This document shows, piece by piece, positions 58,456 to 64,000 of a DNA stretch of 64,000 nt (position 1 is its first letter; each line of letters opens with the position of its first letter). The position numbers and the translations under genes are program-made. The DNA lies in NCBI RefSeq assembly GCF_044803115.1, contig NZ_CP085224.1, positions 1,860,001 to 1,924,000 on the forward strand, in the 5' to 3' direction. Under the pieces are notes generated by a model. The model saw nothing but the letters and a program-made list of their open reading frames with translations, made no database searches and was not told the DNA's origin. This stretch comes from Caenispirillum salinarum_A. Lineage in GTDB: Bacteria; Pseudomonadota; Alphaproteobacteria; Rhodospirillales; Rhodospirillaceae.

Positions 58456-58827
58456 GTGCGCCGCCTGATCTTGCTTTTTGCCGTGGCCCTGCCGCTTGCC
58501 CTCTCCGCGCCCCAGGACGCGGGCGCCGACGAGGAAATCCAGGTGGGCATGGCCTCCTGGTACGGCGCCGAACTGGCCGGCAACGCGACCGCGAGCGGCG
58601 AGGTCTTCAGTCCCGCCAAGCTTACGGCCGCCCACCCGTCGCTGCCGCTGGGCACCAAGGTGCGGGTGAAGAACCTGGAGAACGGACGCACGGTGGTGGT
58701 GCGGATCAACGACCGCGGCCCGTTCGCCAAGAATCGCATCATCGACCTGTCGGAAAAGGCGGCCCGCCAGTTGGACATGATCGACGACGGAGTCGCGCGC
58801 GTCCGCGTCGTGCCGCTGGAATCCTGA
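58456..58827 (+). CDS. rlpA: RlpA-like septal ring lytic transglycosylase (double-psi beta-barrel)
   Basis: The protein has 123 residues from the GTG at 58456 (MRRLILLFAVALPLALS) with GAGGAGAGACC upstream. Signal peptide at 1-24. 'GMASWYGAELAGNATASGEV' and 'AAHPSLPLGTKVRVKNLENG' with 'VVVRINDRGPFAKNRIIDLS' form the DPBB core of RlpA, with the Asp near the end of 'RINDRGPF'. The SPOR domain found in larger RlpA is missing, as in many short homologues. Confidence 0.88.
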   Translation: MRRLILLFAVALPLALSAPQDAGADEEIQVGMASWYGAELAGNATASGEVFSPAKLTAAHPSLPLGTKVRVKNLENGRTVVVRINDRGPFAKNRIIDLSEKAARQLDMIDDGVARVRVVPLES

Positions 58828-58842
58828 CGGGCCGCGCCCTTC

Positions 58843-60453
58843 CTACATGAGGAACCCGTCGTCAGCCGGCAGCAGGCGGGCGGACAGGACCTCCTCGGCG
58901 TGCGCCGGCAGGTCGGCGGCGGGCAGGGCGGCCCGGTCGGAGTAGGACGACACCGCATCCATGTCCACCTCCCAGGCCACGTCCTCGTCCCAGCCGGCGC
59001 CGCGGTCGGTGCTCAGGTGCGCCAGTTCGGGCGGCACGTCGGTCGTGTGCATCTGCGACACGTCGATGATGATCTCCTGGTTCAGCAGGTCGGCGATGGC
59101 CAGCGCCGTGCCCGCATCGTCCAGCGAGGCCCCGTTCACCGCGATGTCCTGCGGCAGGGTGGGCTGGTCGGTGTAGGCCTTGTAGGCGAAGCGCCAGGTC
59201 TCTCCGTCCTTGAGCACCGCGTTCTCGGTATCGTCCGCCACTGTCCAGCGGCCGTCGGCGGCCTGTGTGGCGGTGCCGTTCCACAGGGTGTCGATGCCTT
59301 CCGGCAGCGTGAACGACAGTTCCGGCGTCAGAAGGTCGCCGCCGGTGGTGTTGGTCACCAGCACCTCGGCGACGTAGCCGCTGCTCCACTGGCTGGTCAC
59401 GGCGCTGGCAACCTCGACCGGCGCGGCGTCGGGAACGGTGATGCCGTTGACGCTGAAGTCCGTCGGCACCGGGTGGTAGTCGCCGGCGCCCTTGATGGCG
59501 AAGCGCATGGACTCGCCGGGCTGCAGCATGTCGGTGTCGTCGTCGCGCACGGTCCAGGTATGGCCATCCTGGCCCACCAGGTCCGCGCCCCACACGGCGG
59601 CCACCTCCACCGGCAGGTCGAAGGAGATCGTCGGCGCCTCGGCGGCATGGTCGGAGGTGTTGGTGACCACGATCTCGGCCTTGTAGCCCGAGCCCCATTC
59701 CCGGGTCACGGCGGCGGAGACGGCGAAGCTGTCGGCCCTGGGCTCCGGCGCGGTCTTGTCGGTGGTGGTGGTGTCGGTCGCCGGCTCGGTGGCCAGCGTG
59801 CCTTCGGGCAGCAGGAAGTCCAGCGCGGCGGCGTCCAGTTCCTGGAATTCCGTTGGCAGGCCTTCCGATCCCACCGTGTAGGACATGACGGTGTTGTCCA
59901 TGGTGTCCAGCGCATCCGACAACGTCACGTCGCCCTCGAACGGGTGCTTGAGGCCAAGCGCGTGACCGATCTCGTGCAGCAGGGCGGTGTAGCCCCAGGT
60001 GCCGGGCGTCGGCGCGTCGGCGGAGAACTGCTCGGGGTCGGAGTTGTCCAGGTACAGGAAGGCGTCGGTCTGGAAGTTGGTGATGGTGCCGTTGCCGTCG
60101 TGCCAGTACTTCCACGGGGTGTAGGCGACGCCGACGGTGTTGTCCTGCAGGTCGCAGGTGCCGAAGAAGATTTCCGCCTCCGCCGACGGGGCGACTTCCA
60201 CGCAGTCGACGCCGGTCATGGCCTCCACATGCTCCATGAGCTGGCGCGTGGCATCGATCTGGCTGGCGTTCATGGGCGCATACCCCGGCGCATCGTGGCC
60301 GTAGTGGTCGGCCATGGCGTCGGTCTGCATGATCGACCAGGTGATGGTGCCGTCGTCCGGCCAGGGCTGCGGGCGCAGCCACGAGGTGTTGATCAGGGCA
60401 TCGACGCTGCTGTCGCCCGACAGCGGCGTCTGGTAGTCGGACAGGGTTGCCAT
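58843..60453 (-). CDS. Metzincin metalloprotease (serralysin-like) fused to two cellulose-binding-like domains
   Basis: The protein has 536 residues from the ATG at 60453 (MATLSDYQTPLSGD). The frame extends to 60495, but this start has the family-like N-terminus. The zinc site 'LHEIGHALGLKHPFEGDV' (~170) and Met-turn 'DTMDNTVMSYTVG' (~200) define the astacin/serralysin clan. Two CBM2-like units follow, ~260-355 and ~360-460, each with 'W(G/S)SGY(K/V)AE(I/V)(V/L)VTNT' and ending 'V...VNG'. There are no RTX repeats. A C-terminal type I secretion signal is possible but not shown; no N-terminal signal. It may bind a polymer and cleave proteins (inference). Confidence 0.8.
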   Translation of the reverse strand: MATLSDYQTPLSGDSSVDALINTSWLRPQPWPDDGTITWSIMQTDAMADHYGHDAPGYAPMNASQIDATRQLMEHVEAMTGVDCVEVAPSAEAEIFFGTCDLQDNTVGVAYTPWKYWHDGNGTITNFQTDAFLYLDNSDPEQFSADAPTPGTWGYTALLHEIGHALGLKHPFEGDVTLSDALDTMDNTVMSYTVGSEGLPTEFQELDAAALDFLLPEGTLATEPATDTTTTDKTAPEPRADSFAVSAAVTREWGSGYKAEIVVTNTSDHAAEAPTISFDLPVEVAAVWGADLVGQDGHTWTVRDDDTDMLQPGESMRFAIKGAGDYHPVPTDFSVNGITVPDAAPVEVASAVTSQWSSGYVAEVLVTNTTGGDLLTPELSFTLPEGIDTLWNGTATQAADGRWTVADDTENAVLKDGETWRFAYKAYTDQPTLPQDIAVNGASLDDAGTALAIADLLNQEIIIDVSQMHTTDVPPELAHLSTDRGAGWDEDVAWEVDMDAVSSYSDRAALPAADLPAHAEEVLSARLLPADDGFLM

Positions 60454-60690
60454 GGGATGAGGTCTCTCTTTCCCTCTATTGGTCTTTCTGAACACGGAAG
60501 GGGCGCCGCCACTACGGGCGGTCTTGTTGAAGCCGAGCTAATCCCAGGTTTATGAAAAATTGGTTTAGGTGCGCGTGGGTTGGGTGTGACAACCCTGTGG
60601 CCGGGCCGAAAAGTCCGGAAAACCTGCGCGGTTGACGGACGGGGCGGACATGCCGACGATCATGGGACCATAACGGTGGAAGGCTGTGCC
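60454..60690. other. Intergenic, divergent
   Basis: This 237-bp stretch lies between the metalloprotease and pirin genes. It has AT-rich patches (TTTATGAAAAATTGGTTTAG). Promoters of both are expected here; nothing else was recognised. Confidence 0.45.
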
Positions 60691-61575
60691 ATGCCCCGAT
60701 CGTTCGCCGGCGCTGCTCCGGCCGTCATCCTGCCGCGCGAGAGCGACATCGGCGGCCTAGCGGTGCGCCGCCTTCTGCCGCACCGGACGCGGCGGCTGGT
60801 GGGGCCCTTCGTGTTCCTGGACCACATGGGACCGGCAGACATTCCGCCCGGCGGCGGCATCGACGTGCGGCCGCATCCGCATATCGGCCTGGCGACGGTC
60901 ACCTATCTGTTTTCGGGCCGCATTCTTCACCACGACAGTCTGGGCTTCCGCCAGCCCATCGAGCCCGGCGCGGTCAACTGGATGATCGCCGGGCGCGGCA
61001 TCGTCCATTCGGAGCGCACCCTGCCCGACGACCGGCGCACCGGCCAGCACCTGCACGGGATGCAGGCCTGGGTGGCGCTGCCGGTGGAGCACGAGCAGAT
61101 CGCGCCGGCGTTTTCGCACCATCCGGCGGCGGCGCAGCCGGTGGTGCATTCGGCCGGCGGGGCGCGGCTGACGCTCATCGCCGGACGCGCCTACGGGCGG
61201 GAGGCCCCCGCGCCCGTGCTGTCGCCGCTGTTCTACATCGACGCCGCACTGCCCGCCGGGGCGTCGCTGACGCTGCCGGTGGAGCAGGCCGAACGGGCCC
61301 TCTATGTGGTGGAGGGGCGTGTGCGCCTGGACGGGCACCCGATCGAGCCCCTGACGCTGGCGCTGGCGGACGGCGCGCCGCCGCCGGTGCTGACGGCGGA
61401 GACGGATGCGCGCGTCATGATCCTGGGCGGCGCACCGCTGGGCGAACCGCGCCACGTGTGGTGGAATTTCGTCGCCAGCCGGCGGCAGTTGATCGAGCAG
61501 GCAAAGGCCCAATGGAAGGCCGGCCGCTTTGCTCCCGTGCCTGGCGAGACCGACGCGCTGCCGCTGCCGGAATAG
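60691..61575 (+). CDS. Pirin family protein
   Basis: The protein has 294 residues from the ATG at 60691 (MPRSFAGAAPAVILPRES) with GGTGGAAGG upstream; the longer frame to 60580 is not needed. The cupin N-domain has 'GGIDVRPHPHIGLATVTYLF' and 'ILHHDSLG' with 'GRGIVHSERTLP', the metal-binding His set. The C-domain 'RVRLDGHPIEPLTLALADGA' follows. Pirins are quercetinase-like or regulatory. No operon partner is obvious. Confidence 0.93.
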   Translation: MPRSFAGAAPAVILPRESDIGGLAVRRLLPHRTRRLVGPFVFLDHMGPADIPPGGGIDVRPHPHIGLATVTYLFSGRILHHDSLGFRQPIEPGAVNWMIAGRGIVHSERTLPDDRRTGQHLHGMQAWVALPVEHEQIAPAFSHHPAAAQPVVHSAGGARLTLIAGRAYGREAPAPVLSPLFYIDAALPAGASLTLPVEQAERALYVVEGRVRLDGHPIEPLTLALADGAPPPVLTAETDARVMILGGAPLGEPRHVWWNFVASRRQLIEQAKAQWKAGRFAPVPGETDALPLPE

Positions 61576-61590
61576 GCGGCGGTAGCCGGC

Positions 61591-62031
61591 CTACAGCGCC
61601 TTGCGGTACCAGATCTGGCGGTGGCCGGGCGGGTAGTCCTCCAGCACGCCCCACTGCTCGTAGCCCTGGCCTTCGTAGAAGGCTGGCGCCTGAAAATCAT
61701 ACGTGTACAGACGAACGTCCCGGCAGCCGCGCGCGCGGGCTTCCTCCTCGGCGGCGGCCAGAAGGCGCGTGCCCAGGCCGGAGCCGCGCAGGGCATCGCC
61801 GAGCCACAGACAATCCACGTACAGCCACTGCCACTGCGTATAGCCGGTCAAACCGCCGATCACGGCGCCCGCCTCGTCGCGCAGGAAGACGCACAGGTCG
61901 CGCCGGTCGAAGGGCACGGCGGTGGCGCTGTTGTAGGCGGCCAGCCCTTCGTGAATGGCGGCGATGTCCTCAGGGGCGGGGGTGTCGGTGATGTCCAGCG
62001 AGACGGGGGCGGCGTCGGCGTCGTCGATCAT
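61591..62031 (-). CDS. GNAT-family N-acetyltransferase
   Basis: The 146-residue protein has motif A 'LWLGDALRGSGLGTRLLAAA' (R/QxxGxG/A acetyl-CoA loop), 'EARARGCRDVRLYTYDFQAP' and 'FYEGQGYEQWGVLEDYP'. Family clear, substrate unknown. Converges with pirin, 15 bp apart. Confidence 0.9.
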   Translation of the reverse strand: MIDDADAAPVSLDITDTPAPEDIAAIHEGLAAYNSATAVPFDRRDLCVFLRDEAGAVIGGLTGYTQWQWLYVDCLWLGDALRGSGLGTRLLAAAEEEARARGCRDVRLYTYDFQAPAFYEGQGYEQWGVLEDYPPGHRQIWYRKAL

Positions 62032-62180
62032 GAAGGGCTCCGGGGCTGTTCAGGCCGCCGCATCCTAGCGGGAACGGTAGCCGGGGTCCCGGTCCATTGC
62101 GGGCCCTCATTCGGTCGCGGCGACGGACGCGGCCTCGCGGATCGGCTGTCGACGGCGGCCGTCGGCGGCCGCCGGCCCGA

Positions 62181-63167
62181 TTATCTTGCCCGCTGCCGCA
62201 AGGCGACTGCGGCGCCGCGTGCCGCCAGGTCCCGCCAGCGGTCCCAGACCGGCGCGCGCGACGATGGATAGACGCCGAGATTGGTGATGAAGAACTCGTC
62301 CGGCAGGCTCGCCCACCGGGGAATCCTGTAGCTCTTGATCTGTTTCGCGAACAGCAGGTGGTAGAATAGTACCTCTCGCGGGGCGCGCTGCGGGACGATG
62401 TGCAGGGCGAGGTCGCGGTATTGCTGATAGATGGGGCTTTCATCGAACAGCCGGCCGTTGCGCCAGCGCATCTTGACCGGCAGCGCGCGCGGATTGATCT
62501 CCATCACGTGGTCTTGGTCGTAAAGCCGCACCAGGCCCCTGGACGCGGCAGTGAAGACGACGTCCGACATGCTGGTGCGCTCGCCGCGCGCGACGCGGAT
62601 CTCCGGGGCGCAGGGGTCCTGGTCGACGCGTCCGCGGCCGCACGTCTCGTCGAACTCCAGCGGGCGCGGATCGGAGAACGTATCCCGCCAGCCGGGCGCC
62701 GCGCGGTAGAGGGCATTGATCCGCTCGCGGTTGCTGTAGACCGTCAGTGGCCCGTGCACGAAGTTGCGCCCGCGGAAAATGAGAATGTCGTGGTTGTCGA
62801 GCCGCTCGGGCGTGAGAAACTGCGCCAGATCGCCGAGGATGGTGTCGCAGTCGATGTGCCCCCAGAAATCGTAGTTTTTCAGAAGGTCCGCGAAGGCGTG
62901 GCCGAAGGCCGGTTTCAGGTCGACCAGCTTGTATCCGTGATCGACGCCTAGCGGGCAGTCGAGGTCCTGGGACATCTGCCGGACCAGGCCCGCGCGCGAG
63001 CGTGTGGTCCACTCGATGTTCGGCGCAGGAAGTCTCGGCGGGGGCTGGTCGGAAATGATCTTGAAGTCGATCCCTTCGTTCCGACCGGCGGTGAGAAGGA
63101 ACAGGTCGAGGTAGGGCGGCAGAGGGCCGCACCACACCGTCAGCAGGGCGATCTTGTGGCTGGACAT
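62181..63167 (-). CDS. DUF6625-like glycosyltransferase
   Basis: The protein has 328 residues from the ATG at 63167 (MSSHKIALLTVWCGPLPPY); the longer frame to 63302 is Pro/Arg-rich. 'RNEGIDFKIISDQPPP', 'GYKLVDLKPAFGHAFADLLK' and 'YDFWGHIDCDTILGDL' (a DxD-like pair) with 'FRGRNFVHGPLTVYSNRE' fit the DUF6625 family found in polysaccharide loci. It stands alone here, ~16 kb from the sugar-nucleotide genes, so its partner glycan is unknown. Confidence 0.7.
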   Translation of the reverse strand: MSSHKIALLTVWCGPLPPYLDLFLLTAGRNEGIDFKIISDQPPPRLPAPNIEWTTRSRAGLVRQMSQDLDCPLGVDHGYKLVDLKPAFGHAFADLLKNYDFWGHIDCDTILGDLAQFLTPERLDNHDILIFRGRNFVHGPLTVYSNRERINALYRAAPGWRDTFSDPRPLEFDETCGRGRVDQDPCAPEIRVARGERTSMSDVVFTAASRGLVRLYDQDHVMEINPRALPVKMRWRNGRLFDESPIYQQYRDLALHIVPQRAPREVLFYHLLFAKQIKSYRIPRWASLPDEFFITNLGVYPSSRAPVWDRWRDLAARGAAVALRQRAR

Positions 63168-63564
63168 GCGCGGCAGCTCGCTTGGTGGCCGTCGTGGAAA
63201 TCCGGTTGCGGGGGTCCACGACGGGCGATTGCATCCGTCGCCGCCCGAGCCGGACGCCGGCTGCAGCCGGGGCCGGTGCGGTGGCTCCGATGTTTCGAGC
63301 AATTTCGATGCCAGCGAGTGTTTCCCGCGGTGTTTCGCCGCTTCCGCGCCCTGGCAGCGCGCCCGGCCGGGCGCCGCGTGTCAGGAAATTCGACAGATCT
63401 AGAAAAGGCGGCTGGTGGCAAGGGTGTTGTTTCCAAACGCAATGGCCGACGCCGTGGCGCCTCGGGCGGTGTCAGAACTGCCGACACTCCGGCGGCACGC
63501 GGCTGGCGGGCACCGGTCCGCGGCCTCAGGGCTGGACGCTAGGCAGACGACGATTTTCATGCGA
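63168..63564. other. Intergenic, no gene recognised
   Basis: This is a ~400-bp GC-rich stretch between divergent genes. Promoters are expected at both ends. No convincing ORF, repeat or RNA gene was seen. Confidence 0.45.
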
Positions 63565-63596
63565 GCCTTTGCGAAAGAAAACGAAACCGCAAAGGC
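63565..63596. promoter_or_regulatory. 9-bp inverted repeat with A-rich loop upstream of the DeoR gene
   Basis: GCCTTTGCG and CGCAAAGGC (63565-63573 and 63588-63596) flank AAAGAAAACGAAAC. Its end touches the AAGGAG ribosome site of the gene at 63610. The loop contains GAAAGAAAACGAAA, a repeat of 'GAAA' spaced like some DeoR/GlpR half-sites. It could be an operator for self-control or a leader hairpin. Confidence 0.55.
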
Positions 63597-63609
63597 AAGG
63601 AGAGCCGAA

Positions 63610-64000
63610 ATGGAAGACCTGTCGCCCCGCCTGCAAGACATCCTGGGGCTCGCGCGGGAGCAGGGCAGGGTGGGGGTGGACGACCTGGCCATGCGGTTCG
63701 CCGTCACGCCGCAGACCATCCGCAAGGACCTGAACGACCTGTGCGAACGCCGGCTGCTCAAGCGGGTGCACGGCGGCGCGGTGGTGGCCTCCACCGTCGA
63801 GAACCTGCGCTACGACGCCCGGCGCATGCTGGCCGCCGGCGAGAAGGCGCGGATCGGGCGGCACGCGGCGGGGCTCATTCCCAACGACTGCGCGCTGTTC
63901 ATCAACATCGGCACCACGACGGAAGAGGTCGCGCGCGCCCTCGGCGGGCACCGGGGGCTGATGGCGATCACCAACAACATCAACGTCGCCAACATTCTGC
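63610..64000 (+). CDS. DeoR/GlpR-family transcriptional regulator (partial)
   Basis: ATG at 63610 has AAGGAGAGCCGAA upstream; the gene is cut by the window end after ~130 codons. 'LSPRLQDILGLAREQGRVGV' and 'DDLAMRFAVTPQTIRKDLND' are the DeoR HTH, and 'LLKRVHGGAVV' is the family wing. The effector domain starts with 'LIPNDCALFINIGTTTEEVA' (sugar-phosphate site G-T-T-T). GlpR-like members sense glycerol-3-P or another phosphorylated sugar; target unknown. Confidence 0.93.
   Translation, partial: MEDLSPRLQDILGLAREQGRVGVDDLAMRFAVTPQTIRKDLNDLCERRLLKRVHGGAVVASTVENLRYDARRMLAAGEKARIGRHAAGLIPNDCALFINIGTTTEEVARALGGHRGLMAITNNINVANIL

Noticed and set aside
58900..60555. 551-codon frame opposite the metalloprotease
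   Set aside because: It is Val/Gly/His-rich shadow coding; the minus strand shows the HExxH and CBM-like signatures.

Overview
The window looks like a piece of a high-GC alphaproteobacterial chromosome. The grounds are a GC-rich coding style, an Asp/Glu-rich DUF3126-type protein, and cytochrome P460, pirin and PQQ sugar dehydrogenase genes of alphaproteobacterial type. A Rhodospirillales-like host is a guess from gene style, not from any marker gene. No rRNA, tRNA or CRISPR array was found.

Layout. (1) 1-1572 is a stack of broken insertion sequences (IS66-type end inside an IS5-like fragment, which abuts an IS256 fragment, which abuts an IS630 end). (2) 1645-12200 is a surface-glycan block: GT-C-like membrane protein, methyltransferase, asparagine-synthase-type amidotransferase and GT2 leftward; a second amidotransferase, GT4, methyltransferase and GtrA flippase rightward. 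(3) 12227-17895 is a second IS stack: IS256 remnant, an IS256 split by an intact IS66, an IS630 fragment and an intact IS5-like element. (4) 18086-23940 is a leftward glycan block: beta-helix protein, O-antigen polymerase/ligase, GT1-like, GT9 and a WecA/MraY-type initiating transferase. (5) 23977-32632 is an accessory region: an exonuclease-like gene broken by an IS5-like copy, an IS21 copy and a frameshift, followed by three unrecognised genes. (6) 32888-38755 is a second IS66 copy whose tnpB was entered by a 3.4-kb serine-recombinase element. (7) 38886-47911 holds sugar-nucleotide genes (manC, manB-type mutase, rfbA, rfbB, gmd, gmhA) plus a membrane-anchored alpha/beta hydrolase and a methyltransferase. 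(8) 48170-51331 is a second accessory patch: IS remnants, an intact exonuclease-like paralogue, a ribbon-helix-helix gene, and two oppositely oriented arrays of degenerate 11-bp repeats. (9) 51361-64000 is housekeeping or periplasmic metabolism: DUF3126, DUF302, cytochrome P460, GH15, peroxiredoxin-like, cytochrome c plus PQQ sugar dehydrogenase, RlpA-like, metzincin with two cellulose-binding-like domains, pirin, GNAT, a DUF6625-like glycosyltransferase and a DeoR regulator cut by the window end.

The glycan genes fit one job, making and decorating an LPS O-antigen or exopolysaccharide. GDP-mannose and GDP-4-keto-6-deoxymannose come from ManC, the mutase and Gmd; dTDP-4-keto-6-deoxyglucose comes from RfbA and RfbB (rfbC and rfbD are not in the window); sedoheptulose-7-P isomerisation feeds heptose. 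A lipid-linked sugar is started by the WecA-like protein, extended by GTs, modified by amidotransferases and methyltransferases, and polymerised or ligated by the Wzy/WaaL-like protein. IS copies have cut this locus into pieces.

The least expected structures are the paired 11-bp repeat arrays around the exonuclease-like/RHH gene pair, the serine-recombinase element inside IS66 tnpB, and an exonuclease-like family whose two members both seem to have lost catalytic acidic residues.
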